A DNA stretch of 64,000 nucleotides from Mesorhizobium sp. (GTDB taxonomy: Bacteria; Pseudomonadota; Alphaproteobacteria; Rhizobiales; Rhizobiaceae), in contig NZ_SUGA01000005.1 of assembly GCF_004963255.1 (NCBI RefSeq), positions 99,144 through 163,143 on the forward strand, in the 5' to 3' direction. Below the pieces are notes generated by a model, which was given only the letters and a program-made list of their open reading frames with translations, did not search any database and was not told the DNA's origin. Positions 18,377 through 28,310 of the stretch are shown here, one piece after another. Made by a program: the position numbers and the translations under genes. The stretch's first letter is position 1; the number at the start of each line of letters is the position of its first letter.

Positions 18377-21061
18377 ATGACCAAGTGGGTTTACACCTTC
18401 GGCGACGGCGCCGCCGAAGGCCGTGCCGGCGACCGCAATCTTCTCGGCGGCAAGGGTGCCAATCTGGCCGAGATGTGCAGCCTCGGCCTGCCCGTGCCGC
18501 CCGGTTTCACCATCACCACGGAAGTCTGCAACGCCTTTTACGCCAACGGCCGGGCCTATCCTGATGGGCTCGAGGCGGATGTCGTCGCCGCTCTCGACCA
18601 TATCGGCCGCATCACCGGCCGCCGGTTCGGCGATCCGTCGAAGCTGCTTCTGGTCTCCGTCCGCTCCGGCGCCCGGGCGTCGATGCCCGGCATGATGGAC
18701 ACGGTGCTCAATCTCGGCCTCAACGACGAGACGGTCGAGGCCCTGGCCGCCGATTCCGGCGATGCCCGCTTCGCCTATGACAGCTACCGCCGTTTCATCC
18801 AGATGTATTCGGACGTCGTCATGGGCCTCGACCACGAAGTGTTCGAGGAAATCCTCGAGGACCAGAAGGCGAGCCTCGGCCACGAGCTCGACACCGAGCT
18901 GACGGCCGCGGAATGGCAGGGCGTCATTTCGCTCTACAAGGCCAAGGTCGAGGAAGAGCTTGGCAAGCCGTTCCCGCAGGACCCGCACGAGCAGCTCTGG
19001 GGCGCGATCGGCGCCGTGTTCTCGAGTTGGATGAACAGCCGCGCCATCACCTATCGCCGCCTGCACGACATCCCGGAAAGCTGGGGCACGGCGGTCAACG
19101 TCCAGGCCATGGTATTCGGCAATATGGGCGACACCTCCGCGACCGGCGTCGCATTCACCCGCAATCCCTCGACCGGCGACAGGCAGCTTTATGGCGAATT
19201 CCTGGTCAATGCCCAGGGCGAGGACGTGGTGGCCGGCATCCGCACGCCGCAGAACATCACCGAGGCGGCGCGTATTGCCGCCGGCTCCGACAAGCCGTCG
19301 CTTCAGAAGCTGATGCCCGACGCCTTCCAGGCCTTCGTCGACATTTCCGACCGGCTGGAAAAGCACTACCGCGACATGCAGGACCTCGAATTCACCATCG
19401 AGCGCGGCAAGTTGTGGATGCTGCAGACCCGCTCCGGCAAACGCACCGCCAAGGCGGCGCTGAAGATCGCCGTCGAGATGGCGAGGGATGGCCTGATCAC
19501 CAAGGAGGAGGCGGTCACCCGCATCGATCCGGCATCGCTCGACCAGCTCCTGCACCCGACCATCGATCCGAAGGCGGCGCGTGATGTCATCGGCATGGGC
19601 CTGCCGGCCTCGCCCGGCGCCGCCACGGGCGAGATCGTCTTCTCGTCCGCAGACGCCGAGGACGCCAGGGCTCAGGGACGCAAGGCGATCCTGGTGCGCA
19701 TCGAGACCAGCCCGGAGGACATTCACGGCATGCATGCCGCCGAAGGCATCCTCACCACGCGTGGCGGCATGACCAGCCACGCCGCGGTGGTGGCGCGCGG
19801 CATGGGCAAGCCCTGCGTGTCGGGCGCCGGCTCGCTGCGCGTCGACTACAAGGCCGGCACGCTGGTCTCGATGGGCCAGACCTTCCGCAAGGGCGACGTC
19901 ATCACCATCGATGGCGGCAACGGACAGGTGCTGAAGGGCGCGGTCGCCATGCTGCAGCCGGAGCTTTCCGGCGATTTCGCTGCCATCATGGAATGGGCCG
20001 ACGCCGCGCGCCGCATGAAGGTGCGCACCAATGCCGAGACGCCGCTCGACGCGCGCATGGCGCGCTCCTTCGGAGCCGAGGGCATCGGGCTTTGCCGCAC
20101 CGAGCACATGTTCTTCGACGGCGACCGCATCGTCGCCATGCGCGAGATGATCCTGGCCGATACCGAAAAGGACAGGCGCTCAGCACTCGATAAGCTGCTG
20201 CCGATGCAGCGCTCGGACTTCCTCGAGCTGTTCGAGATCATGGCCGGCCTGCCGGTGACGATCCGCCTGCTCGACCCGCCGCTGCATGAATTCCTGCCCA
20301 AGACCGAGGCCGAGCTTGCCGAGGTGGCGAGCGCCATGAATGTCTCGGCCGACAAGCTGCGGCAACGCACCGAGGCGTTGCACGAGTTCAATCCGATGCT
20401 CGGCCATCGCGGCTGCCGGCTCGCCGTCTCCTATCCGGAGATCGCCGAGATGCAGGCGCGCGCCATCTTCGAGGCAGCCGTCGAGGCCGGCCGCAAGGCC
20501 GGCGCGCTGGTGGTGCCGGAAATCATGGTGCCGCTGGTGGGCCTGGTGAAGGAGCTGGAATACGTCAAGGCGCGCATCGACGCGGTGGCGCAAAGCGTCA
20601 TGCAGGAGACCGGCACCAAGATCGACTATCTCACCGGCACGATGATCGAACTGCCGCGCGCGGCGATTCGCGCCCATGTCATTGCCGAAGCCGCCGAATT
20701 CTTCTCCTTCGGCACCAACGACCTCACCCAGACGACCTTCGGCATCTCGCGCGACGACGCGGCGTCCTTCCTTGAAACCTACCGGCAAAAGGGCATCATC
20801 GAGCAGGATCCGTTCGTGTCGCTCGATGTCCACGGCGTCGGCGAACTGGTGCGGATCGCTGCTGAAAAGGGCAAGGCGACCCGGCCCGGCATCAAGCTCG
20901 GCATCTGCGGCGAGCATGGTGGCGATCCGGCTTCGATTCGCTTCTGCGAGGAGGTCGGGCTCGACTATGTATCGTGCTCGCCCTACCGTGTGCCGATCGC
21001 CAGGCTGGCGGCCGCGCAAGCGGCCGTGGCGGCGGCGAAAGGCGCCGCCAGACGCGCCTGA
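18377..21061 (+). CDS. ppdK: Pyruvate, phosphate dikinase
   Basis: The product has 894 residues, near the usual 870-900, starting at MTKWVYTFGDG with GGAGG seven bases before the ATG. The N-terminal ATP-grasp domain is followed by the phosphohistidine domain, with the catalytic His in GGMTSHAAVVARGMGKPC (~residues 455-472). A C-terminal PEP/pyruvate TIM barrel follows, with SFGTNDLTQTTFG and GICGEHGGDPASI. It interconverts pyruvate, ATP and Pi with PEP, AMP and PPi. In rhizobia it supports gluconeogenesis from C4 acids. It is apparently transcribed alone. Confidence 0.97.
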   Translation: MTKWVYTFGDGAAEGRAGDRNLLGGKGANLAEMCSLGLPVPPGFTITTEVCNAFYANGRAYPDGLEADVVAALDHIGRITGRRFGDPSKLLLVSVRSGARASMPGMMDTVLNLGLNDETVEALAADSGDARFAYDSYRRFIQMYSDVVMGLDHEVFEEILEDQKASLGHELDTELTAAEWQGVISLYKAKVEEELGKPFPQDPHEQLWGAIGAVFSSWMNSRAITYRRLHDIPESWGTAVNVQAMVFGNMGDTSATGVAFTRNPSTGDRQLYGEFLVNAQGEDVVAGIRTPQNITEAARIAAGSDKPSLQKLMPDAFQAFVDISDRLEKHYRDMQDLEFTIERGKLWMLQTRSGKRTAKAALKIAVEMARDGLITKEEAVTRIDPASLDQLLHPTIDPKAARDVIGMGLPASPGAATGEIVFSSADAEDARAQGRKAILVRIETSPEDIHGMHAAEGILTTRGGMTSHAAVVARGMGKPCVSGAGSLRVDYKAGTLVSMGQTFRKGDVITIDGGNGQVLKGAVAMLQPELSGDFAAIMEWADAARRMKVRTNAETPLDARMARSFGAEGIGLCRTEHMFFDGDRIVAMREMILADTEKDRRSALDKLLPMQRSDFLELFEIMAGLPVTIRLLDPPLHEFLPKTEAELAEVASAMNVSADKLRQRTEALHEFNPMLGHRGCRLAVSYPEIAEMQARAIFEAAVEAGRKAGALVVPEIMVPLVGLVKELEYVKARIDAVAQSVMQETGTKIDYLTGTMIELPRAAIRAHVIAEAAEFFSFGTNDLTQTTFGISRDDAASFLETYRQKGIIEQDPFVSLDVHGVGELVRIAAEKGKATRPGIKLGICGEHGGDPASIRFCEEVGLDYVSCSPYRVPIARLAAAQAAVAAAKGAARRA

Positions 21062-21202
21062 GACGGGCATCCCGGGGAGCGGCACTCGCAGGGACCTTAC
21101 GGTTTTGTATGGAATGTCACGCGAACGTGCGCGTCACGGCCCTGAATCTCGACACCGTTTCGAGGGAGTTTCCGACACCGAACTTTTTGGTGTCAGAAAC
21201 CC

Positions 21203-22369
21203 ATGTTGCAGATTGCCCCCACTGCTTTCCGGTCGGTCCTTGTCCTGCAGACCAAATTCATCGGCGACATCGTGCTTGCCTCGGCGCTGGCGAACAACCT
21301 GCAGCTCGCATATCCGGGCGTCAGGATCGTGTTTCTCTGTGAAACGCATTTGGCCGGCTTCCTGACGGCCCACGGCATTGCCGCCGAGGCTATCCCCCTC
21401 AGCCGCGCCAGGATGCGTGGCTCGCCGATCGAGCGGGGACGCGAGCTCTTCCGCGTGGTGCGGGAATTGCGGCGGCATCGCTTCGACATGACCATCGATA
21501 TCACCGACTCGAAAACCTCGCGTCTTATTTCCGGGCTGGTCAATGCTCCGGTCCGGGTCGGCTATTCTCCGACGGAGCGGCCTCTGCGCTGGCATGAACG
21601 CCAGCCCGCCACTGTCAGGATGAAGCCCTTCGGATTTGGCAAGAAGCACTTTCTCTACCGCTATCTGTCTCCGTTGGAGGCGCTCGGCGTAGACCTGCGC
21701 GTCAAGGCCCCGGCCATTCGACCGCTGCCATTCGAGACGACCCGCGTCCTGGCTTTGCTGGCCCGGCACCACATCCTCCCAAACGCCTTTGTAGCGGTTC
21801 ACGCCGGAGCAAGTTTCGCCGGGCGCCGCTGGCAGCCGGAGCGCTTTGCCGAGGCAATCGACAGGATTGCCGGCGAGACAGGCTTGCGCGTCGTCCTGGT
21901 CGGCGGGCTGGACGAAAACGAGGCGACCGAGAGGATTGTGGCCGCGGCGAAGACGCCTGTCGTCAATCTGGCGGGCGCGTTGCGGCTGGAAACCCTGCTT
22001 GCGCTGCTCAGGCAGGCGCGGCTGTTTCTCGGCAACGAAAGCGGGCCGATGCATATGGCGGCCGCGGCCGGCACGCCGGTTGTCGGCCTGTTCGGCCTGA
22101 CCAATCCGGTCCGCTGGGCACCGGTCGGCGTGCCCAGCATCTCGTTGCGGCCATCCATGCCCTGCGACTGCGTCGGTGGCGACCTGTGCCGCCGGACCGA
22201 TCCGAGCAAGGCCTGCTGCGTCTGGCGCCTGGAGGTTGATCCGGTGGTCGAGGCGGTGCTGGAGCTCCTGGCGCGTACCGAGGTGGTCCTGGAAGCCGCG
22301 GTCCGACATCCGCGGGAAAGCCGCCCGTCGGCCGCGTCGCCTCTTGGAGCAATTCCAGGAGAGGTCTGA
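21203..22369 (+). CDS. GT9-family glycosyltransferase (heptosyltransferase-like), copy 1
   Basis: The product has 388 residues. Its GT-B fold has the ADP-heptose:LPS heptosyltransferase pattern: VLVLQTKFIGDIVLASALANN at the N terminus, FVAVHAGASFAGRRWQPERFA in the C-terminal Rossmann half, and LFLGNESGPMHMAAAAGTPVVGLFG around the nucleotide site. A cysteine cluster (PCDCVGGDLC and ACCVWRLE) follows. It is closely similar along its length to the next gene, so they are tandem paralogues. The last ~20 residues run into a repeat sequence and have no counterpart in the sister. Role: sugar addition to LPS core, inferred. Confidence 0.9.
   Translation: MLQIAPTAFRSVLVLQTKFIGDIVLASALANNLQLAYPGVRIVFLCETHLAGFLTAHGIAAEAIPLSRARMRGSPIERGRELFRVVRELRRHRFDMTIDITDSKTSRLISGLVNAPVRVGYSPTERPLRWHERQPATVRMKPFGFGKKHFLYRYLSPLEALGVDLRVKAPAIRPLPFETTRVLALLARHHILPNAFVAVHAGASFAGRRWQPERFAEAIDRIAGETGLRVVLVGGLDENEATERIVAAAKTPVVNLAGALRLETLLALLRQARLFLGNESGPMHMAAAAGTPVVGLFGLTNPVRWAPVGVPSISLRPSMPCDCVGGDLCRRTDPSKACCVWRLEVDPVVEAVLELLARTEVVLEAAVRHPRESRPSAASPLGAIPGEV
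22346..22358 (+). repeat. Repeat core shared with 25077-25089
   Basis: GGAGCAATTCCAG occurs here, inside the last codons of the first GT9 gene, and again at 25077-25089 in a fuller intergenic element. It resembles the end of a rhizobial palindromic intergenic repeat. Its presence within the coding end suggests the C terminus was altered by the repeat. Confidence 0.5.
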
Positions 22370-22498
22370 AACGTCGCGCTCGGCGCATCCGCCTTTCGGT
22401 GAGACGGGAAGCCCTTTTCGGCGCGCGAGTCGCTCTGGTCCACAATCTTGCAGTCTTGTATATGAGAGCCACGTGAAACACGCGCATGGCGGCTCCAC

Positions 22499-23659
22499 AT
22501 GTCGACGTCTCAGCCCAGCTTCGTGGACTCCGATCCGTCCGGCGCCCGGACGCGGACGTCGCAGCGTCGCTCCGGCCCTATCCGCTCGATCCTGATCCTG
22601 CAAACGAAGCAGATTGGCGATCTCGTTCTTTCTTCCGCTCTGGCCAAGAACCTGCAGCTCGAATATCCCGGCGTCCGCATCGTCTTCCTCTGCGACGCCC
22701 GCTTCGCCAGTCTCCTCACCGCCAACGACATCGCCTCTGAGGTCGTGACCTTCCGCCGTTCCCATATGCGCGGCACGCCGTTGCGGCGCGCGCAGGAGCT
22801 CATTCTCACGCTGGTCAGATTGCGCCGTCACCATTTCGACATGACCATCGACATCACCGACACGCGGACGTCGCGGTTCATCTCAGGACTGGTTGGCGCG
22901 CGGCTTCGCGTGGGATACCACCCGTCCGAAAGCCCCCTGCGTTGGCTCGGGCGCCGGTCCGCCAATGTCAAGGCAAAGCCGTTCGGCTATGGCGGGCAGC
23001 ACTTTCTCCATCGTTATCTTTCGCCGCTGGAGGCGCTTGGCATAGAGCTGCGCGTGCGGGATCCCGATATCCGGCCGCTGCCGTTGCAGACGACGAAAGC
23101 CCTGATGCTGCTGGAGAGATTCCACCTTCGGCCGAACGGCTTTGTCGCGGTGCATGCCGGAGCAAGCTTCCCTGGGCGCCGCTGGCAGCCGGAGCGCTTT
23201 GCCGCCGCGATCGACCGGATATCGGCCGAAACCGGTCTGGACGTCGCCCTGGTCGGCAGCCCGGACGAGAGCGACGTTGCCGAAAAGATCCTGGCGGCTG
23301 CGAAGACACCGATCGTCAGCCTGGTCGGAGCGCTCCCGCTTGAGACCTTGCCGGCGTTGTTCAAGCAAGCGCGTATGTTCCTCGGCAACGACAGCGGCCC
23401 CATGCATATGGCAGCCGCGGTCGGCACTCCCGTCGTCGGCCTGTTCGGCCTGCAGAGCCCGGTCCGTTGGGGACCGGTCGGCGTGCCGAGCATCGCGGTG
23501 CGCCCGCCCATGCCCTGCGACTGCGTCGGCGGGGACCTGTGCGAACGGCCTGACCCCAACAAGGCGTGCTGCGTGTGGCGCTTGGAGGTCGATGCGGTTG
23601 CCGATGCCGTGCTCCAGCTGCTGGCGCGGACAGAGGTGGGCTTGGAAGCCGCGGTGTAG
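22499..23659 (+). CDS. GT9-family glycosyltransferase (heptosyltransferase-like), copy 2
   Basis: The 386-residue paralogue of the preceding gene has LILQTKQIGDLVLSSALAKN, FVAVHAGASFPGRRWQPERFA, FLGNDSGPMHMAAAVGTPVVG and the same cysteine cluster (PCDCVGGDLC, ACCVWRLE). It has an extra ~30-residue Ser/Arg-rich N-terminal leader with no obvious domain, so a later start is possible. It ends shortly after ARTEVGLEAAV, where copy 1 continues. Both are probably LPS glycosyltransferases; two copies could add successive sugars or differ in acceptor. Confidence 0.9.
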   Translation: MSTSQPSFVDSDPSGARTRTSQRRSGPIRSILILQTKQIGDLVLSSALAKNLQLEYPGVRIVFLCDARFASLLTANDIASEVVTFRRSHMRGTPLRRAQELILTLVRLRRHHFDMTIDITDTRTSRFISGLVGARLRVGYHPSESPLRWLGRRSANVKAKPFGYGGQHFLHRYLSPLEALGIELRVRDPDIRPLPLQTTKALMLLERFHLRPNGFVAVHAGASFPGRRWQPERFAAAIDRISAETGLDVALVGSPDESDVAEKILAAAKTPIVSLVGALPLETLPALFKQARMFLGNDSGPMHMAAAVGTPVVGLFGLQSPVRWGPVGVPSIAVRPPMPCDCVGGDLCERPDPNKACCVWRLEVDAVADAVLQLLARTEVGLEAAV

Positions 23660-23763
23660 GGCGAAAGCAAATTTTCGCGACTGCCGCTTCTGGCGCTGTT
23701 TGTCGTCCCGATTTTTGCCTAGATGCCGGTTTTGTTGAGAAGAAGTTTGTTGGCGGCACGACG

Positions 23764-24537
23764 ATGGCCGTGCGCGGCGGGTTTGGATGGATGATGGGTC
23801 TGCTTCGAAATTCTCTTTGCGTGCTTGCGCTGTCGCTCTTGGCGGCGTCTGCCGGCAATGCCGCGACGCTTCTCGAGCCGACGCTGCATCTGAAGACCCA
23901 AGGCTCGGAAGGGGGTGGGCGAGTCGCCCTGACGCTCGACGCTTGCGGGGGAAAGACCGACACAAGAATACTTTCGGCTCTTGTCGACAATCGCATACCG
24001 GCGACCATCTTCGTTACTGGCATCTGGCTCAAGCGCAATGCCGCGGCCGTCGAGATCATGCGAGCCCATCCTGATCTGTTCGAGCTGGAAAACCATGGCG
24101 GCCGCCACATTCCCGCGGTCGATACGCCGCGCAAGATTTACGGCATAAGCAGCGCCGGCAGCCCGGACGCCGTGCAGGCCGAGGTTGAATCCGGCGCCGC
24201 GGCGCTCGCCAGCGCGGGCGGACCGGCGCCCAAATGGTTTCGCGGCGCCACCGCGGAATACAGCCCATCGGCGATCGCCATGATCCGCAAGCTGGGCTTC
24301 AAGATCGCCGGCTTCTCGGTCAATGGCGACGGCGGCTCGCTGCTCGGCGCCAAGGAAACGGCGCGCCGCATCGGCGCCGCCAAGGACGGCGACGTCATCA
24401 TCGCCCACATCAACCAGCCGACGCATGCGGCCGGCGAGGGCGTGGTTCAAGGGCTGCTCGCCTTGAAGCAGAAAGGCATCACCTTCGTGCGCCTGGACGA
24501 TGCCGACGGTATAGGCAACGACGGCACCACCGATTGA
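23764..24537 (+). CDS. Divergent polysaccharide deacetylase-fold protein, exported
   Basis: The product has 257 residues from ATG 23764; an earlier in-frame extension overlaps the GT9 gene and is unlikely. A signal peptide (LLRNSLCVLALSLLAASAGNA) predicts export. The NodB-like domain has VALTLDACGGKTD where the family usually has TFDDGP, retains the His-x3-His motif in NHGGRHIP, and has the motif WFRGATAEYSP and late His in IAHINQPTHA. One motif-1 acidic residue is therefore missing. The substrate could be a cell-wall or surface sugar. Activity cannot be assumed. Confidence 0.8.
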   Translation: MAVRGGFGWMMGLLRNSLCVLALSLLAASAGNAATLLEPTLHLKTQGSEGGGRVALTLDACGGKTDTRILSALVDNRIPATIFVTGIWLKRNAAAVEIMRAHPDLFELENHGGRHIPAVDTPRKIYGISSAGSPDAVQAEVESGAAALASAGGPAPKWFRGATAEYSPSAIAMIRKLGFKIAGFSVNGDGGSLLGAKETARRIGAAKDGDVIIAHINQPTHAAGEGVVQGLLALKQKGITFVRLDDADGIGNDGTTD

Positions 24538-24674
24538 GCTTGCGGTGCGGCGGCTGAATTTTGGCAGCCACATCCTTCCGAGATTGACGTGAACGCCCAT
24601 CCTCCGCCCTGGGACGACGACGCTTGGGCTTCGTCTGTCTCGGGTCGCAGCGACGGCCCAGCCCAATCGAAAAC

Positions 24675-25064
24675 TCAGCCCGGTTCGGCTTCGACCGTTA
24701 CCTTGCTCGTGTAGAACGCGCCGTGGTTGCGGATCTCGGTCATTTCGTCGAACGGATGTTCATAAGCCCACATGGCGTTCGTGCCGGCTTCGCCGGCCGC
24801 CTGGACGCTCCAGTAGCTGGCATCGCCCTTGTAGGGGCAATGCGTCGAGTGCTCGGTGCCGGCGAGCTTGCCGAAGTCGATATCGTCGAACGGGATGTAG
24901 AAGGCCGCCGGGTAGGGTGGTTCTGAAAGCACCTTGGCCCGGGTGGATATTGCGATGACGGTATCGCCGGCGCGCACGGTGACACTGCCGCGATAGGGTT
25001 CGACGGTGATCACCTTGTCGGGATTGCGCTGGAAGCCGGGGGCAGGGTTGGCGGGCTTGTCCAT
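24675..25064 (-). CDS. DUF427 domain protein
   Basis: The 129-residue product starts at MDKPANPAPGFQRNPD. The upstream in-frame extension is encoded by repeat sequence and is rejected. It matches DUF427: ITVEPYRGSVTVRAGDTVIA, LSEPPYPAAFYIPFDDID, HSTHCPYKGDASYW and WAYEHPFDEM. These proteins are small beta-rich cytoplasmic proteins of unknown function. It sits alone downstream of, and convergent with, the deacetylase-fold gene. Confidence 0.88.
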   Translation of the reverse strand: MDKPANPAPGFQRNPDKVITVEPYRGSVTVRAGDTVIAISTRAKVLSEPPYPAAFYIPFDDIDFGKLAGTEHSTHCPYKGDASYWSVQAAGEAGTNAMWAYEHPFDEMTEIRNHGAFYTSKVTVEAEPG

Positions 25065-25076
25065 GAATGGTCTCCT

Positions 25077-25122
25077 GGAGCAATTCCAGCAAAAGTGCGA
25101 AGCGGTTTCCGTCCGGAATTGC
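25077..25122. repeat. Palindromic intergenic repeat (RIME-like)
   Basis: GCAATTCC (25080-25087) and GGAATTGC (25115-25122) form the arms of a dyad. The flanking GGAGCAATTCCAG is shared with 22346-22358. It lies just upstream of the DUF427 start. The gap 25065-25267 holds nothing else recognisable. Confidence 0.55.
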
Positions 25123-25267
25123 GTCAAAACAAAGAGAACGGTTTGCCGTTTCCATGAAACGGTGAAACGTTCTCGCGGCAGACTTACATGTGTCGGGTGA
25201 GCGCGTCGCGCAAGCCCGCGCGGCGCGAGGCTCCATCACCATTCATTGAACGTCTGTTGGCCAGCCG

Positions 25268-25624
25268 TCAGGCGGCTGTCTTGAAGGCATCCATGAGGCC
25301 GGCATAGGCGGCGGCAATGCCGGCCACCGGATTGGTGCTTCTTGCCGCGGTTTCGACCTTGAGCGCGCCGCCGCTGGTCGGCAGCGTCAGCAGCAGGAAC
25401 TGGCGGTTGCCCGCGTCGCCGATGCAGGCGGCGGCGACGTGCTCGCCGTTCTCGCCGTTTTCGACGCGCATCTTGAACAGCAGCGTCCCGCCGACGGCTT
25501 CAAGCGCGCCGCCGACGACTTCGGCAAATTCATCTTCGGAAACGGTCTTGGTGTCCGGCGCCAGATCGTCCAGACTTTCGGCAAGCGTGCTTTCGAGGGC
25601 TTTTTCGTCGAGCTGCGCGTCCAT
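25268..25624 (-). CDS. Small acidic conserved-type hypothetical protein
   Basis: The product has 118 residues from MDAQLDEKALES; a GTG nine codons upstream is an alternative start. It is not recognised. It is acidic and Ala-rich, with EDEFAEVVGGALEAVGGTLLF in the middle and LLLTLPTSGGALKVE later, suggesting a small alpha/beta fold. There is no signal peptide or membrane segment. Coding is supported by GC-rich third positions and a GGAG upstream of the ATG. It is divergent from the acyl-CoA ligase gene across 190 bases. Confidence 0.65.
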   Translation of the reverse strand: MDAQLDEKALESTLAESLDDLAPDTKTVSEDEFAEVVGGALEAVGGTLLFKMRVENGENGEHVAAACIGDAGNRQFLLLTLPTSGGALKVETAARSTNPVAGIAAAYAGLMDAFKTAA

Positions 25625-25814
25625 GCGAACCACTCCATTCGCCAATCTCACCCAGCCCGTTAACGAAACTTAACGGCGAGGATGGCCGGATTATGGCGGT
25701 TTTCCCGGTTCTTCGATCCATCCACGGGCTTCGACTTATGGCGGCTGGACAATCCGCCGGTTCGTTCCACAATGTGCGGAACAAACGACGCGAATGCGCA
25801 AAGGGGAGGAATAG

Positions 25815-27443
25815 ATGCTCGGATTGATGCAGGAATGGCCGCTGCTTTGCCACAAGCTGATCGACCATGCCGAACGCCAGCACGGCAGCCGGGAAATCGT
25901 GTCGCGCTCGATCGAAGGCCCGATCGTGCGCACGACCTTCGCCGAAATCCATCACCGGTCGCTCAAGGTGGCGCAGCGGCTGGAGCGTGACGGCTTCAGG
26001 CTCGGCGATCGCATCGCGACCCTTGCCTGGAACACGGCCCGCCATATCGAAGCCTGGTACGGCATCATGGGCATCGGCGCGATCTACCACACGCTCAATC
26101 CGAGGCTTTTTCCCGAGCAGATCGCCTGGATCATGAACAATGCCGAGGACAAGGCGATCTTCGTCGACCTCACCTTCGTGCCGCTCCTGGAAAAGATCGC
26201 GGGCGCGGTGAAATCGCTGCGACGGGTGATCGTGCTGACCGACCAGGCGCATATGCCGCAAACGTCGCTGGCCAATGCCGTCGCCTACGAGAAATGGCTG
26301 GCCGAGGCCGACGGCGATTTCGCCTGGAAGACGTTCGACGAGAACACCGCCGCCGGCATGTGCTACACCTCCGGAACGACGGGCGACCCGAAAGGTGTGC
26401 TTTACAGCCACCGCTCCAACGTCCTTCACGCCATGATAGCCGCCATGCCCGACGCCATGGGCCTGTCGACGCGCGATGTCGTCCTGCCCGTCGTGCCGAT
26501 GTTTCACGCCAATGCCTGGGGTCTCGGCCAGAGCGGACCGATGATCGGCGCCAAGCTGGTGATGCCCGGCTGCAAGATGGACGGCGCTTCAATCTACGAA
26601 TTGCTCGACACCGAAAAGGTGACGTTCAGCGCCGCGGTGCCGACCGTCTGGATGATGCTGCTGCAATATCTGGAAGAGACCGGCAAGAAGCTGCCCTATC
26701 TGAACAAGGTCGTGATCGGCGGGGCGTCCTGTCCGCGCGCCATCACCGCAAAGTTCCAGGATGATTACGATGTGCAGGTGGTGCATGCCTGGGGCATGAC
26801 CGAGATGTCGCCGCTGGGCACGCTCTGCACGCTGAAGCCGCAATATCAGACGCTGACCGGCGAGGCGCGGCTGGATGTCCAGGGCAAGCAGGGTTTTCCG
26901 CCCTTCGGCGTCGAGATGAAAGTGACCGACGACGATAACAACGCGCTGCCCTGGGACGGCAAGACCTTCGGGCATCTCAAGGTGCGCGGTCCCGCAGTGG
27001 CCCGCGCCTATTATGGCGGCGCCGGCGCCGAGCAGTTCGATGCCGACGGCTGGTTCGACACGGGCGATGTCGCCCATATCGACGCCAGCGGCTACATGCA
27101 GATCACCGACCGCGCCAAGGATGTCATCAAGTCCGGCGGCGAATGGATATCGACCATCGACCTGGAGAATCTCGCCGTCGGCCACCCGGACGTGGCGGAG
27201 GCGGCGGCGATCGGCATCCCGCATTCGAAATGGGGCGAGCGGCCCTTGCTGGTCGTCGTCAGCAAGCCCGGTCGGGAGCCGAGCAAGGGCGACATCCTCA
27301 CCTTCATGAGCGGCAAGGTGGCGAAATGGTGGATGCCCGACGACGTCGCCTTCGTCGGCGAAATTCCGCACACCGCCACCGGCAAGATCCAGAAGACCAG
27401 TCTGCGCGCCCAGTTCAAGGATTACCGCCTGCCGACGGATTGA
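25815..27443 (+). CDS. Fatty-acid (long/medium-chain) acyl-CoA ligase
   Basis: This 542-residue AMP-forming acyl-CoA synthetase has GGGGAGG just before the ATG. It has the P-loop [18 protein letters not shown] (~residues 184-201), A5-type [10 protein letters not shown]7 [13 protein letters not shown]8 [17 protein letters not shown] and the C-terminal catalytic Lys in [12 protein letters not shown]. It activates a carboxylic acid via acyl-AMP to its CoA thioester for beta-oxidation or lipid use. The ordering resembles FadD-like ligases of about 540 residues. It stands as a single gene. Confidence 0.94.
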   Translation: MLGLMQEWPLLCHKLIDHAERQHGSREIVSRSIEGPIVRTTFAEIHHRSLKVAQRLERDGFRLGDRIATLAWNTARHIEAWYGIMGIGAIYHTLNPRLFPEQIAWIMNNAEDKAIFVDLTFVPLLEKIAGAVKSLRRVIVLTDQAHMPQTSLANAVAYEKWLAEADGDFAWKTFDENTAAGMCYTSGTTGDPKGVLYSHRSNVLHAMIAAMPDAMGLSTRDVVLPVVPMFHANAWGLGQSGPMIGAKLVMPGCKMDGASIYELLDTEKVTFSAAVPTVWMMLLQYLEETGKKLPYLNKVVIGGASCPRAITAKFQDDYDVQVVHAWGMTEMSPLGTLCTLKPQYQTLTGEARLDVQGKQGFPPFGVEMKVTDDDNNALPWDGKTFGHLKVRGPAVARAYYGGAGAEQFDADGWFDTGDVAHIDASGYMQITDRAKDVIKSGGEWISTIDLENLAVGHPDVAEAAAIGIPHSKWGERPLLVVVSKPGREPSKGDILTFMSGKVAKWWMPDDVAFVGEIPHTATGKIQKTSLRAQFKDYRLPTD

Positions 27444-27524
27444 CGAAAATGTTCGATCTTCCGGCTTCAAGCCCGCGCCAAAAACCGCTAACTCTCGGCC
27501 CGGGTTGGGACGGTACGGCGAAGA

Positions 27525-28310
27525 ATGGCATCTATTCCTGAACGGCAGACGTCAAGGGCGGCCGGCTGGTCGCGGCGGATCGGGGCATTTTCACTCGTCC
27601 TTCTGCTCACCGCCGTTGCCGGTTACCGGCTCGGATTCGTCGAGACGCCGCCTTTCCTGTGGGTGCTTGCGGTCGTCGCGCTGCTGGCGGCGCTCGCCCT
27701 GTTGCTGGCGGGTCTCGGCCTGTCAAGGGTCTGGAGCTTCGGCGATCGCGGCGGCCGCGATCTCAGCGTCGGCGCGCTGCTGGCGCTGCTGGTTCTGGCG
27801 CCCTATGGCGTCGCCGCCTACTGGGCCACGATCTACCCGCCGCTGCGCGACATCTCGACCGATCTCGACGACCCGCCGGTTCTGGACACCAGCGACCGTA
27901 CAAGCGACATGAACGAGCTGTCGCCGCCGACCCCTGGCGAACAGAGCCTGCAGGCCGACGCCTATCCGCTGGTCAGCGGCCACAGCTACAATCTGCCTTT
28001 CGAAACCGTCGTCGATGCTGTCGAAACCGTGCTCGACCGCCGCGACTGGCAGCTGACGGCGCCTTATCCCGATATCAACGGGCAGAGCGAGGCGACGATC
28101 AATGCGCTGGCCAAGGGCTTTGTGCTGGGGCTGCCGGCCGATGTCGCCATCCGCGTCACCGACGATGGCGAGCAGGTCATCGTCGACATGCGGTCGGCCT
28201 CGCGCTACGGCCGTTACGACCTCGGCGACAACGCCGCCCGCATCACGGATTTCCTCGGCGAGCTCGACCAGGAAGTCGCCGGCCAGGTCGGCGCGGCGCC
28301 GGCCGAGTGA
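27525..28310 (+). CDS. DUF1499 membrane-anchored protein
   Basis: The product has 261 residues. Three hydrophobic segments lie in the first ~105 residues (IGAFSLVLLLTAVAGY, LWVLAVVALLAALALLLAG, LSVGALLALLVLAPYGVAA). A soluble C-terminal domain of the DUF1499 type (~150-250) follows, including VVDAVETVLDRRDWQLTAPYP and MRSASRYGRYDLGDNAARI. Function is unknown. Its stop TGA directly abuts the convergent stop of the next gene (TGATCA), leaving no spacer. Confidence 0.85.
   Translation: MASIPERQTSRAAGWSRRIGAFSLVLLLTAVAGYRLGFVETPPFLWVLAVVALLAALALLLAGLGLSRVWSFGDRGGRDLSVGALLALLVLAPYGVAAYWATIYPPLRDISTDLDDPPVLDTSDRTSDMNELSPPTPGEQSLQADAYPLVSGHSYNLPFETVVDAVETVLDRRDWQLTAPYPDINGQSEATINALAKGFVLGLPADVAIRVTDDGEQVIVDMRSASRYGRYDLGDNAARITDFLGELDQEVAGQVGAAPAE

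Noticed and set aside
18350..20107. A 585-residue open frame on the minus strand
   Set aside because: It lies wholly antisense to ppdK, and its composition is that of a shadow frame.
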